64,000 bases of DNA from Flagellimonas sp. HMM57. Its GTDB lineage: Bacteria > Bacteroidota > Bacteroidia > Flavobacteriales > Flavobacteriaceae. The notes under the pieces were generated by a model. That model did not search any database. It had not been told where the DNA came from and saw only the letters and a program-made list of their open reading frames with translations. The stretch spans positions 2,232,001-2,296,000 of the forward strand of contig NZ_CP090004.1 of assembly GCF_021390175.1 (NCBI RefSeq), read 5' to 3'. A program made the translations under genes and the position numbers. Positions 26,000-35,808 of this stretch are shown here, piece by piece. Positions within the stretch are counted from its first letter, which is position 1. Every line of letters starts with the position of its first letter.

Positions 26000-26856
26000 T
26001 CTAGCTTATAGGAATATAGATTACGTCCTTTGGTCTTGGATTGTTCGTCCGCAATAACTAACAGGTTGTCATCTAGAAAGCAAATAGATTCTTGTTGGGT
26101 CCTGTGTTTTACGTCTATAGTGGTTAAAACGCCCTTCGTAAAATCATCAGAAGTGAAATCTGTAAAAAGCCATATAAAACCAGAGCCCAAGAGAACAACC
26201 TTTTCACCATTTGGAGAAATATCCGCGGCCGTGATAGAACAGAACTGGGAATCTGAGCAAGAGGTAAACTCTCCTATTAACTCTGCAGTATATGTGCCTT
26301 TTACAGCTGGGATTTTATAGATTGATGCTTTTCCAGTGTAAGGCCTTGCTCTATTTTTTGTGATAAGGTATAGGAAACCATCCCTATAAAAAAATGCTTC
26401 ACAATCATATACTAAGTTTGATTTCTTGGGAGGGAATTTGTTTTGTTCCGGATAGTGAAATTTTATTTTTTCAGCTTCAATCTTGTTTCCCTTTTCGTTT
26501 TCTGGATTTGGTAACTTGTAAATACACAGATTTTTTCTATCGTTGGAATTGTTTCCAAAATCACCGATATATAAGTTGCCCACATCGTCTTTGGCCAAAT
26601 CTTCCCAGTCGTTGTTTTTAGCATCTTTTACATCGATTTTTCTGATGATTTTGCCTTCAAGATTTACCTTATAGATATCATCCTTGTTGCCATTGTCCTC
26701 GATGGCCCAAATAGTTGTACCATCAAAAGAAACAATCCCTGATATTTCACTCAGTTTTGAAGGTAATTTTCCCAAAAATGTGAGGTCTCCATAGTACGGT
26801 TTTTGTGCGCATCCTTGAATGAAAATAAGAATGAGAAAATATTTAATTTTATTCAT
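25996..26856 (-). CDS. beta-propeller lipoprotein of unknown function
   Basis: Exported lipoprotein of 286 residues, signal MNKIKYFLILIFIQGCAQ. Repeated short strands in the pattern LSEISGIVSFDGTTIWAIEDNGNKDDIYKVNLEGKIIRKI, DWEDLAKDDVGNLYIGDFGNNSNDRKNLCIYKL and CEAFFYRDGFLYLITKNRA fit a five- or six-bladed propeller of the SdiA-regulated/esterase-like group. No catalytic motif was recognised. The start overlaps the end of the SRPBCC-GyrI gene by 8 bases, so it is the last gene of the FG-GAP/haloperoxidase operon. Confidence 0.78.
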   Translation of the reverse strand: MNKIKYFLILIFIQGCAQKPYYGDLTFLGKLPSKLSEISGIVSFDGTTIWAIEDNGNKDDIYKVNLEGKIIRKIDVKDAKNNDWEDLAKDDVGNLYIGDFGNNSNDRKNLCIYKLPNPENEKGNKIEAEKIKFHYPEQNKFPPKKSNLVYDCEAFFYRDGFLYLITKNRARPYTGKASIYKIPAVKGTYTAELIGEFTSCSDSQFCSITAADISPNGEKVVLLGSGFIWLFTDFTSDDFTKGVLTTIDVKHRTQQESICFLDDNLLVIADEQSKTKGRNLYSYKLD

Positions 26857-27751
26857 TGGGTTCTTTTAATGGCATGTATATTTCGGCAATCCATTCCAAC
26901 TCATTACCTCCCATATTGGGATTGTTTTGAAAAATTTCTATAGGTGTTTTCTCCACGTTTATTGCATTCGTTTCAGCATAATCCAAAAGTTTGTACCAAG
27001 CTCTATCCGAAGTAATGTAATTTCCATTATAAATAGCTTTTAAAGCTTTTTTTGATTCAAAGTTCTTATACTTTATTTCTTTATTCATGGGCAAAGAGTC
27101 CTGTTTTAGAATTGGAAAACAAAAATTATATTCGATACTGTCACTTTCCATATTCCATTTGGTAAGTTCAACAAATGGACTGCCATTCACCTTAAGATCG
27201 TTTTCTTTTACAAAGCCACTTAAAAAAGGGAAGTCGCGCATCATCCCAAACGCTTTTTCAGATTGCAAGCCTTTTACTTCTATGTAAGCGCAATACGTTG
27301 ACTTTAAGTTGTCCTCTCCAACAATTTTCACTTTAAATTTTTTAAGATGCTCATTCAAATATTTGTTGAAGTTCAGTAAGTTTTTTTTGGAGCGTTCTTC
27401 TATGACGGTCGATGTGAAAGGAATCATGATTTTATTCATCAAGCTATGGTCCAAATCCTTGATATGTACTTTGACTTTTGAGGTAGAATCCGTAAGGGGG
27501 ATAATTTTCCAATCGTATTTGACAATACTATCTCCAAACCTTAGCTGTTGCTCAATATTACGAATCCCATATTCTTTGAGCGGAGCATCTACTACCATAC
27601 TTTTTTCCCAATTTTTAATCGTTTTATTTACGGTGCCGGGAAAAGTATTTACCGTGAAGGAAACCAAATAATCGGCTGGCTTGATAAATAGGTACCAAAT
27701 TAGGGCAGCAGAAAGTACAGCGAAAAGTACCAAAGAAATCTTTCGTTTCAT
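26849..27751 (-). CDS. membrane-anchored SRPBCC protein with GyrI-like effector domain
   Basis: Protein of 300 residues with one N-terminal helix (MKRKISLVLFAVLSAALIWYLF). Residues 30-150 resemble an SRPBCC/polyketide-cyclase fold (FTVNTFPGTVNKTIKNWEKSM, WKIIPLTDSTSKVKVHIKD, RSKKNLLNFNKYLNEHL). Residues 155-300 resemble a GyrI-like small-molecule-binding domain, with YCAYIEVKGLQSEKAFGMM and the closing IFQNNPNMGGNELEWIAEIYMPLK. Both folds bind small hydrophobic ligands; no DNA-binding part is present, so it is probably a binding or carrier protein in the periplasm. It follows the haloperoxidase gene by 33 bases. Confidence 0.8.
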   Translation of the reverse strand: MKRKISLVLFAVLSAALIWYLFIKPADYLVSFTVNTFPGTVNKTIKNWEKSMVVDAPLKEYGIRNIEQQLRFGDSIVKYDWKIIPLTDSTSKVKVHIKDLDHSLMNKIMIPFTSTVIEERSKKNLLNFNKYLNEHLKKFKVKIVGEDNLKSTYCAYIEVKGLQSEKAFGMMRDFPFLSGFVKENDLKVNGSPFVELTKWNMESDSIEYNFCFPILKQDSLPMNKEIKYKNFESKKALKAIYNGNYITSDRAWYKLLDYAETNAINVEKTPIEIFQNNPNMGGNELEWIAEIYMPLKEPNE

Positions 27752-27784
27752 TAGTAGTTAATTTTACTTTTTTTGATTTTAGGT

Positions 27785-29116
27785 TTACTGAACCATATTA
27801 AGATTGTCCACAACAAATTTGCCCAAACGTCTTCCTTGATCCACGCCAATATCTACTGCGGCTCTATAGTGTATACCACCATACATTCTACTAATAGCAG
27901 CTTCATTTGCTGCTTGTTTAAAAGAGGTAAATGAACGAACAGGCAGTCCATAGGGGACTTCGGTATCGTCATCAAAAGCAAAGTTGTCACCAAAAATATG
28001 GGTCAAGGCCACAGCAGCTGCACCAGAGACAACACTATGTCCACTTGTGTATTCAGGAAATGGCGGGGTTTGCAGTATTGGCTCCCAATTCTCATCAATA
28101 TGTTCATTGATCAGTGTTTCTGGGCGGATTAGATTACTTCTATATTTTTCGTCCCAACAGCTAATAAAGGCATCTGCCATGGCAATGGATGCTTTGGTGT
28201 AGGCATAAACGGTTTTGTTCAAATTGGCATTTGAATTTCTACTGGCTATTTTGGTGATACCTATCCAATGTGCTCCGGGCGTAATCTTTTTTGTTGCAAA
28301 CATTAAATGCCCGCGGGTAACCGAAACATAAGGGTTGCAATCCCAAAATTGGGCAATCTCTACCTCTTCTGAAGTATCTCCAGAAGCGGTTATTTCGTTG
28401 CTAATGTCATAGACTTCTTTTAATTCCTTGTAGAAATCAGAATCTTCTTCCATGGAGAAAGGAGGAGGAGGAGTTGGTCTAAATTGACTTGCAGAATCGA
28501 TTACAAAAGGCCTGATTTTGTTCCAATGTGGCTCTATTCCGGCCATATAAGCCGGAGGGGTAGGTTGCCATCTGGAAGGATTTTCCGTATCCACTGTAAA
28601 CTTGGGCATGGTTCGGGTCTGATTGTAGTTATCCTTGCTCATCCATTCTGCAACATGTTCAGCCACCTTAAGACCATAATTTTTAGATGCGTTGAATTCA
28701 TCGGTGTTTTTGTCTTCCCAAATCATATAAAGGCTATCCCTATATGCTTCAATCCTATCTTCTGAAAAAATGAGTCGCTTGCTCAATTCCATATGTGCAA
28801 TTAAAGCAGCCAATTCGTGATTCACTGTTTCACCTTCATTAGGGGTAGGAATGGCCGTAAAGTCTGTAACTTGATTTGCCAACGACACATATTCATTCTC
28901 CTGCAAAGCTAAAATCTCGTAAGCAGCTATGTTTGGATAGGCAAAAATCCGACTTGCGACTGGGGGAGAAAAAATATCATGGATCATCACCTCGATTACC
29001 TTGTCCACAGCACTATGAAAATCCTCTGGGTCAATGGTAATTGATTCGTTCTTCTTTGTACAGGAAAAAAGAAAAATTAAAAATATAAATACTAAGCCTA
29101 TTCGCTCTTTCATCAT
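27785..29116 (-). CDS. vanadium-dependent haloperoxidase-type lipoprotein (PAP2 superfamily)
   Basis: Exported lipoprotein of 443 residues, signal MMKERIGLVFIFLIFLFSCTKK. The all-helical body carries the vanadate/phosphate site of the PAP2-haloperoxidase superfamily: Lys and Arg in EKYRSNLIRPE, the SGH block with His360 in PEYTSGHSVVSG, and Arg410/His416 in RMYGGIHYRAAVD. His416 would bind vanadate or be phosphorylated. Bromo- or iodoperoxidase activity or an acid phosphatase are both possible; the long form with an N-terminal helical bundle favours the haloperoxidase side. It lies 10 bases after a FG-GAP/ASPIC lipoprotein gene in one operon. Confidence 0.88.
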   Translation of the reverse strand: MMKERIGLVFIFLIFLFSCTKKNESITIDPEDFHSAVDKVIEVMIHDIFSPPVASRIFAYPNIAAYEILALQENEYVSLANQVTDFTAIPTPNEGETVNHELAALIAHMELSKRLIFSEDRIEAYRDSLYMIWEDKNTDEFNASKNYGLKVAEHVAEWMSKDNYNQTRTMPKFTVDTENPSRWQPTPPAYMAGIEPHWNKIRPFVIDSASQFRPTPPPPFSMEEDSDFYKELKEVYDISNEITASGDTSEEVEIAQFWDCNPYVSVTRGHLMFATKKITPGAHWIGITKIASRNSNANLNKTVYAYTKASIAMADAFISCWDEKYRSNLIRPETLINEHIDENWEPILQTPPFPEYTSGHSVVSGAAAVALTHIFGDNFAFDDDTEVPYGLPVRSFTSFKQAANEAAISRMYGGIHYRAAVDIGVDQGRRLGKFVVDNLNMVQ

Positions 29117-29126
29117 TGTAGTTGTT

Positions 29127-32100
29127 TTATTTCAGCAGTTCGTAGACATGTGCCTTATCATTGTTCACCGTAACCAATAGATACGTTCTATTCTCTAAAC
29201 TAAAGATATTAAGGTGTCTGATAGATTTTTGGGTAAGCTCTAAACCAAGCTCGTCACCCAAAATTATGTCATTTTCATTACTTATCAATGCTCCCGGAAA
29301 AGAATCGAACTTTCCGTGGAATGGGGTTACGCCAAAATAATTTCCTGCGACCAATACTTCTTTCTTGGCATCCCCATCAAAATCATGGGCTAGAAAAGCC
29401 TTTATGGGTGAAACCTGTAACTCAGATTTAAAGGGGACAAAGCTATATGAGCCACCATTGTTTTTCAAGTACCCGGAATGTAACTCGTGTACTTGTAAAA
29501 CCTCGGCTTTTGCTAGTGTTTCTTTGTCAAAAAGCTCTTCTACGGTTTTGCCTGCAAAACTCTTATAGGTATTGAATTTTTTTCTCAAAAAAACCAATTG
29601 TGCAGATAATTCGTCCAAGCCCAACAATGGATAATATTTTCCGTTTTTTTCTGTAGCTACTATGGTTTCAGTACTGCCGTTACCATCAAAATCTGAAAAA
29701 TAGAGTCTCATAGGAGCTTTTTTGGAGGCCTTGAACTTTGAGTTGGTGCCCCAATTGCCCAACAAATAGTCCATGTCTCCATCTCCATCAATATCAAAAG
29801 GCTGAATGGTTTGCCATAGACCGTTTAGCTCATTTTCCAATAGGGTCACTTCCTTAAAAGTATCTCCTAAATTTTTAAAAAATTTGGGTGCCATCCATTC
29901 GCCTATCAAGATGAGGTCGTCCAATCCATCGTTATCAAAATCATCCCAAGTGGCATCGGTGACCATTCCCGCATTTTGAAATGGCGTATTTTCCACAATT
30001 GAAAGCCTACCTTTATCATTTTTCAGCAAGTATGAATTCGGGATTTCCCCGAATTTGGATGTTACGACATTACTTCCTACAAATAGATCTAAATCACCAT
30101 CCTTATCATAATCGTTTGCCTTGATTACAGAAGTATTTTCAAAAAAGTCGGGGATAACGCCTTCTTTGAATAACGTATCTTTTTGAATAAAGTAGCTATT
30201 TAACAATGCTTTGGCTTCTCCATAGAAATCTGCTCCTCCTGAACCCAAAAAAATATCGTTTTTTCCATCTCCGTTGAAGTCTTTTATCAGCGCAACTACA
30301 TCCTCTTTTACAGAATCTTTTTGCAGTTCAGGAATTTTTTCCTCGGTAAATAGCGTATCCCGCTGTATATAGATTTTTGACGAGAAGAATTTTGAACCTC
30401 CAAAGAAGACATCTTCTTTTCCATCACCATTTAGATCTCCAATGGCCGTGGCAGGCCCTCTGTCGGATACACGGTATGGAATGAGCTTTTCCCTATTGAA
30501 ATCGATGTGGTTATCCTCTTTGTGCGTAAAACTCAACCCTAAATTATCTTCAACTTTTTTGAAAATAGGTCTTGTTTTTGGTTTTATTAGTTCAAAGTTA
30601 AATGGACGGGTATGCTTCGGTTTTATTTCTAAGGTTTGATTGACTTCAATATTTTTTAACGTCTGATAGGATTTATCTGGCCAAACAATTCTTAGGGAAT
30701 CCACCTTTTGTACGGCTCCATATCCAAAATGCACTATCGGCTCGGAGCTGGATTGAAAGCCCCTACTTGTATAGAGTTCTTTGTACTGTAATTTTCCCTG
30801 ATGAAAGGAATAGACTTTTGTTCCTATCGCAAATGGATTTTCCCCTTGGTACTCTAACCTAATCTTCAAATAATTTGAAGCAGTATTGGTTTTGTTCAAA
30901 TAAATTGTGGCAGGTCTATTGATGTTGTTGGTGACCAAATCCAGATCCCCATCATTGTCCAAATCGCCGTAAGCCGTAGCTCCAGATATCAAGGTGTCTT
31001 TTGCGATCCAGCTATTCGATTTATTCTCGAATTGAAGATTTGATTTTCCTTTAAAAACAATGTTATTGATTGCCCCTGATGGCATTAAGTTCAATGCTTT
31101 TTGATCTACCAGTTTTGTATTGTCCAGTTTCTTCTGAATCTGTTCGTTCGATATAAAACGGATATAGTCCAAGTCGTTCGGTCGCTTGGGAATACCATTG
31201 GAAACGAATAGGTCTTGTTCCCCATCTTGATCATAATCACCAAAAAGTGCGCTCCAGCTCCAATCCGTGGCAGCGACTCCGCTTAAAAGCGCTGTTTCTA
31301 GATAGTTGCCGTTTGGTTGATTTACATAGAGCATGTTTCGGGTAAATTGATAGTGATAACCATATCGTTCCGTACGCAGTCGTTGTACTTGGATGTTGTC
31401 ATCGCCTTCTGAGGATTTAAGGGGTATTTCGTCTTCCGGTAGCATGTCCAGCGAAATGAAATCTGGTAGTCCATCATGGTTAATATCCGTAACATCACTC
31501 CCCATGGAGAATCTAGTGGTATGCCCAAAATGCTTGCGAAGGCTTTCGGTAAAGGTGCCATCCCCATTATTTAAATAATAATAATCATCCTCATGAAAAT
31601 CATTGCCTATATAAAGATCAGGGTATCCATCTACATTAAAATCAGAAACGGCTATTCCCAGACCATAGCCATTGATTCCACCATAAATTCCAGCTTCTTC
31701 ACTTACATCCGTAAATTTTCCGTTGTCGTTTCGGAGCAATCTATCCCCAGTTTCGTAATTTCTGGTATAACGCAAATCTACCTTACCAAAAGATTCTTGT
31801 GTATGTACAGCATGGTTCAATAGATAAATATCCAAATCCCCGTCAAGGTCGTAGTCTAAAAATGCCGCTGAAGAACTGTAGGTGTCAAAATCCAATTCAT
31901 ATGCTGATGCCTGCTCTGTAAAAGTGTTGTCTCCGTTGTTGATATAAAGTTCATTGGCACCTTCGAACCCATTGATTCCAATTACGGCGCATACGTAAAT
32001 ATCCAAAAAACCGTCCCCGTTAACATCGCCCATTATAGCGCCTGTATTCCACGTACTGTTCCCTTGAATGCCTGCTTTTTCAGAAATATCTTCAAATTTT

Positions 32101-32375
32101 AAGTCACCTTTGTTGAGGTACAAGGCATTTTTCACTTGATTTCCAGAAAAGAATATGTCGGGCAATCCATCATTATTGATATCGCCTATAGCCACGCCAC
32201 CACCATTGTAAAAATAGAGGTAGTCTAAAATATTCAGGTCATCGGATTCTGATAGGGTATTTGTAAATGAAATACCTGTATCCTCTGCTGATGGGTTTGA
32301 AAAAAGTTCACCTTCTTTTTTTCCACAACTAAATACCAGCAGTAAAAGAATGACCGAAACGGTATATTTATTCAT
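29127..32375 (-). CDS. giant FG-GAP/ASPIC-UnbV (CRTAC1-like) lipoprotein, copy 1
   Basis: Exported lipoprotein of 1082 residues, signal MNKYTVSVILLLLVFSCGKK. Many calcium-binding FG-GAP/VCBS blades with the D-x-N-x-D-G core (VAIGDINNDGLPDIFFSGN, MGDVNGDGFLDIYVC, GDLDNDGDLDLVTNNINRPA) surround an ASPIC/UnbV domain at about 498-583 (YLKIRLEYQG...ELYTSRGFQSS, VDSLRIVWPD). A second propeller follows (AIGDLNGDGKEDVFFGGSKF, FDIDGDGDMDYLLGNWG). The role is unknown; these proteins are repeatedly found with SusC/D, haloperoxidases and sugar or sulfonate genes, so surface ligand binding is a fair inference. The start overlaps the previous copy by 8 bases. Confidence 0.9.
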   Translation of the reverse strand: MNKYTVSVILLLLVFSCGKKEGELFSNPSAEDTGISFTNTLSESDDLNILDYLYFYNGGGVAIGDINNDGLPDIFFSGNQVKNALYLNKGDLKFEDISEKAGIQGNSTWNTGAIMGDVNGDGFLDIYVCAVIGINGFEGANELYINNGDNTFTEQASAYELDFDTYSSSAAFLDYDLDGDLDIYLLNHAVHTQESFGKVDLRYTRNYETGDRLLRNDNGKFTDVSEEAGIYGGINGYGLGIAVSDFNVDGYPDLYIGNDFHEDDYYYLNNGDGTFTESLRKHFGHTTRFSMGSDVTDINHDGLPDFISLDMLPEDEIPLKSSEGDDNIQVQRLRTERYGYHYQFTRNMLYVNQPNGNYLETALLSGVAATDWSWSALFGDYDQDGEQDLFVSNGIPKRPNDLDYIRFISNEQIQKKLDNTKLVDQKALNLMPSGAINNIVFKGKSNLQFENKSNSWIAKDTLISGATAYGDLDNDGDLDLVTNNINRPATIYLNKTNTASNYLKIRLEYQGENPFAIGTKVYSFHQGKLQYKELYTSRGFQSSSEPIVHFGYGAVQKVDSLRIVWPDKSYQTLKNIEVNQTLEIKPKHTRPFNFELIKPKTRPIFKKVEDNLGLSFTHKEDNHIDFNREKLIPYRVSDRGPATAIGDLNGDGKEDVFFGGSKFFSSKIYIQRDTLFTEEKIPELQKDSVKEDVVALIKDFNGDGKNDIFLGSGGADFYGEAKALLNSYFIQKDTLFKEGVIPDFFENTSVIKANDYDKDGDLDLFVGSNVVTSKFGEIPNSYLLKNDKGRLSIVENTPFQNAGMVTDATWDDFDNDGLDDLILIGEWMAPKFFKNLGDTFKEVTLLENELNGLWQTIQPFDIDGDGDMDYLLGNWGTNSKFKASKKAPMRLYFSDFDGNGSTETIVATEKNGKYYPLLGLDELSAQLVFLRKKFNTYKSFAGKTVEELFDKETLAKAEVLQVHELHSGYLKNNGGSYSFVPFKSELQVSPIKAFLAHDFDGDAKKEVLVAGNYFGVTPFHGKFDSFPGALISNENDIILGDELGLELTQKSIRHLNIFSLENRTYLLVTVNNDKAHVYELLK

Positions 32376-35300
32376 TTTGATTTCTTTCTAAAAATAAAGG
32401 AGCGGAATTATTAATGCCAATAATATAAAATTCCTTTGTATCGATAGTTATTTTTTCAATACTTCTAGATGGCCCAGGGATATTGATTTTCAAATCTTTG
32501 GCCCAATGCAATCCATTTTCCCCAAAACGTAAAAATATACCATGTGATGCATCCATCCTACCGAGTTGTGTGCTAATTTCATAATTGTTTCCGACGGCGA
32601 GAATTTCTTTTTTTCCATCTTCATCAAAATCAGCTATCATCATATCATTTATAGTGGAAATCTGTGCCATTTTAGGGAATTCAATTTTTCTAAATGTATT
32701 ATTTCCCAAGTTTTCAAAATAACAGCTGGAAAGCTCATAAACTTTTTTTTGCATAGTCTTTTCCAGATTTTTTGAACCAAAGAGCTCGTTCAGGGATGCC
32801 TTTGCAAAGTCGTTATAGGACAGAAACTTTTTATTCAAAAAAGGCATTTGTTTTACCAACTCATCTTTAGAGGCAAAAGGAGTTTCTTTTTCATTGTGAA
32901 AATAGGTTACCAATGGTTCTACGGAACCATTCGAATCAAAATCATGGCTATAAAGCGTAATGGGGTATTCCAATGAGGCTTTAAATTTACTGTTCTGGCC
33001 CCAATTCCCCGCTACAAGGTCTATATCTCCATCATTGTCAAAATCTTCTGCAAGAATACAGTTCCAAAATCCATTGGTCTTTTCCAGCCCATTATTTAAG
33101 GCAGGATTTAGGTTTTTTCCATCATTCATGAAAATGGAAAGTGGCATCCAATTCCCTACTGCAATAAGGTCTTTGAATCCATTACCGTCCAAATCCATCC
33201 AAACAACATCTTTGACGTTGCCTACGGATTCAAAGTTTTTCGCAACAGTTGCGGTTACATTTTTAAAATTGCCCTTCCCATCATTTTCGAATAAATATTG
33301 TGCCGAAGTAATTCCAAATTGCTGCGGCAATTGATCCGAAGTAATCGTGAGATCCATATCGCCATCGTTATCAAAATCAACAGCAATTACTTTTGAAGCA
33401 TTCAGCTCTATACCTGCGAATGCATTGGGCTGTTTTTCAAAAATACCCTTATTGTTAAGGTAAAGCCTTGGCTGAATTCTATTGGAAGATTTGAACTCGT
33501 TGCCCGCACTCACAACGATTAAATCTTGAAACTCATCGCCATTAGCGTCAAAAAAAGCATGGGAGACATCTTCGTTAAAGGCATCGACAGCAAAAACGGT
33601 TTCCTGTTCGCTGTTAAAAGAACCATCAATCTGTTGAACATATAATTTGGAGGCTTGTACTTTTGCCCCTGAGACAAAAATATCTTGAAGGCCATCATTG
33701 TTTATATCGGCAATCGAAATTGAAGGCCCCTCATTGGTGTTTGCAAATGGAACCAAAGGGTCTCTGTCGAACTCAAATGTATTTTGCTCTTTATGGATAA
33801 ATGGGATTATACTATCTTTTTGGACAAGTACAGAGTGCCTTTCGTATTTGTTTTCTAGATAAAAGTTGCCAGCTGCATTTTTCTCTTCCAGTTGTAGATT
33901 ACCGGCTGCCACAGCCTTTAAGGTTTGATGTTTTCCACCTGGCCAGACGACAGTGAGCGAATCCAAAATGGAGTCCTTGCCAATTCCCATGTGAATTGTG
34001 TTGGGAACCGCGGATAAATATCCCCTGCTCACAAAGTTCTCTTGGATAATAGTTCTGTTCTTGGTGCAGGCAATAACCTTAGCTCCAATACCAAATATAT
34101 TGTTTGTATTTCCTTTAAAAACTAGCTGTAAAGCATTTTGCTTCGATGTTTCGTTGAATGTGTTCTCCAAGATTGAAGCCTCATCATTGACATTGTTTAT
34201 TACTAAATCCAAATCTCCATCGTTATCCAAGTCTGCGTAAACACAACCATTGCTAAAGGAAGCTTCTTTTTTAAACCAAGCATCGGTTACGTCTTTAAAT
34301 GTAAGGTCACCATTGTTGCTGAAGAAATAATTAGGGACTTTTTTTTCTGGAAGTTCGTTGATGAAGGCCATTTCTTTTTCGGACATTCCTTCTTCAATTT
34401 TCTTCTGGATTTTATCATTGGCAATAAAACTGATAAAGTCCATATCATTGGTTGCCCCTTTTATTCCGTTAGAAACGAACAGGTCTTTATGACCATCATT
34501 ATCAAAATCTGCAAAAAGAGCTCCCCATGACCACTCTGTGGCGGAAATACCAGAAAGATTTGCTATCTCGCTAAAATTGTTGTCTCCCAAATTTAAAAGA
34601 AATGCATTTTGCATGTATTGTGGCGCGAATCCGTTTTTTAGATATTGCTGGTATATGGGAAAAGGATATTCCAGACCAGAGGTTTTGTAAGTTTCCAGAT
34701 TTTCAGGTAACATATCCAAAGAAATAATGTCTGTTAAACCATCATTATTTACATCGGCAATATCATTGCCCATGGAGAAATGCGAAGTATGTCCAACCTT
34801 ACGGCTGTCTTTTGAAATGATTTCTTTGAACGTACCGTCTTTTTGATTGATGTAGAGATAATCATTTTCAAAAAAGTCATTGCCAACATAAATATCTGGA
34901 TAACCATCGTTGTTAAGGTCGCTAATCCCTAGACCAAGACCATACCCAATGCCACCTTGAAAAATTCCCGCATCTTTTGAAACATCTATAAACTTGCCAT
35001 TGTCATTTCTGTATAGAACATCACCTGATAAGGAGTCAATCTGCTTTCTTTTTGTTCCTTTTCCATAAGAACGATTTGGATTTACAGAGTGGTTTAGCAA
35101 AAACATGTCCAAATCGCCATCAAGGTCATAGTCAAAAAAAGCGGCCTGTGTAGAGAACCCAGAAAAATCGAGATTGTATTTGGATGCTTCTTCTTTGAAC
35201 TTAGGTATCCCTTCTGTGTTTACCCCCTGATTCACATAGAGTAAATTTTTGCCTTTAATGCCCTTATATTGACCAACTTTACAAATATAAATGTCCAGTA

Positions 35301-35667
35301 GCCCGTCATTATTAATATCTACATGCGTCACCCCAGTTGTCCATCCATCCTTGTTCTGAATATTGGCAGCTTTGGTAATATCGTCAAACTTAAAATCTCC
35401 TTTGTTCAAATACAGTTTATCCTCAGTTTGGTTTCCTGTAAAATAGAGATCTATTAGACCATCGTTATTGAAATCTCCAGCTGCTACACCTGCACCGTTA
35501 TAATAATAGAGATAGGTGAGAATGTTTAGTTCTGGAGTGTCCTTAAGTTCATTTTTAAAGGTTATGCCAGTATGCGAAGAAGATTGTTTTCTAAATACGT
35601 TTTCTTCTTCCTTGTTACAAGAAATGAAAATGCCAAATACCCAAAAAGCCAATAAAACCCTAGTCAT
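32368..35667 (-). CDS. giant FG-GAP/ASPIC-UnbV (CRTAC1-like) lipoprotein, copy 2
   Basis: Exported lipoprotein of about 1099 residues. ATG 35667 (MTRVLLAFWVFGIFISCNKEEE) is chosen because it starts the lipobox signal directly; 35700 would add 11 residues. The CNKEEE after the lipid-modified Cys resembles the X-K-(D/E)2 surface-export signal described in Capnocytophaga, suggesting display on the cell surface. FG-GAP blades (AAGDFNNDGLIDLYFTGN, GDLDMFLLNHSVNPN) lead to an ASPIC/UnbV domain at about 510-600 (FVSRGYLSAVPNTIHMGIG, LTVVWPGG) and a second propeller (SIADINNDGLQDIFVSGAK, FDSNGSVEPLVTYFHN). Same architecture as copies 1 and 3. It is the first gene of the haloperoxidase operon, 141 bases after the SGLT-like transporter. 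Confidence 0.9.
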   Translation of the reverse strand: MTRVLLAFWVFGIFISCNKEEENVFRKQSSSHTGITFKNELKDTPELNILTYLYYYNGAGVAAGDFNNDGLIDLYFTGNQTEDKLYLNKGDFKFDDITKAANIQNKDGWTTGVTHVDINNDGLLDIYICKVGQYKGIKGKNLLYVNQGVNTEGIPKFKEEASKYNLDFSGFSTQAAFFDYDLDGDLDMFLLNHSVNPNRSYGKGTKRKQIDSLSGDVLYRNDNGKFIDVSKDAGIFQGGIGYGLGLGISDLNNDGYPDIYVGNDFFENDYLYINQKDGTFKEIISKDSRKVGHTSHFSMGNDIADVNNDGLTDIISLDMLPENLETYKTSGLEYPFPIYQQYLKNGFAPQYMQNAFLLNLGDNNFSEIANLSGISATEWSWGALFADFDNDGHKDLFVSNGIKGATNDMDFISFIANDKIQKKIEEGMSEKEMAFINELPEKKVPNYFFSNNGDLTFKDVTDAWFKKEASFSNGCVYADLDNDGDLDLVINNVNDEASILENTFNETSKQNALQLVFKGNTNNIFGIGAKVIACTKNRTIIQENFVSRGYLSAVPNTIHMGIGKDSILDSLTVVWPGGKHQTLKAVAAGNLQLEEKNAAGNFYLENKYERHSVLVQKDSIIPFIHKEQNTFEFDRDPLVPFANTNEGPSISIADINNDGLQDIFVSGAKVQASKLYVQQIDGSFNSEQETVFAVDAFNEDVSHAFFDANGDEFQDLIVVSAGNEFKSSNRIQPRLYLNNKGIFEKQPNAFAGIELNASKVIAVDFDNDGDMDLTITSDQLPQQFGITSAQYLFENDGKGNFKNVTATVAKNFESVGNVKDVVWMDLDGNGFKDLIAVGNWMPLSIFMNDGKNLNPALNNGLEKTNGFWNCILAEDFDNDGDIDLVAGNWGQNSKFKASLEYPITLYSHDFDSNGSVEPLVTYFHNEKETPFASKDELVKQMPFLNKKFLSYNDFAKASLNELFGSKNLEKTMQKKVYELSSCYFENLGNNTFRKIEFPKMAQISTINDMMIADFDEDGKKEILAVGNNYEISTQLGRMDASHGIFLRFGENGLHWAKDLKINIPGPSRSIEKITIDTKEFYIIGINNSAPLFLERNQNE

Positions 35668-35808
35668 ACAAATGATAAAAGAATTTGTCAAGATAACCAA
35701 TCCATTTAGGTTGAAAAATTCTTAAGCGTTAATATTCATGGTATTTACATGTATGGGTGCCATCGAATAAAAGGTGCATTTCGCAGCGTGGCAAAGGGAA
35801 TTGATTTT

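Noticed and set aside
35737-35751. CATGGTATTTACATG as a third LacI operator before the FG-GAP operon
   Set aside because: Only half-site similarity to ATGTAAACGTTTACAT; the central CG and the left arm are lost.
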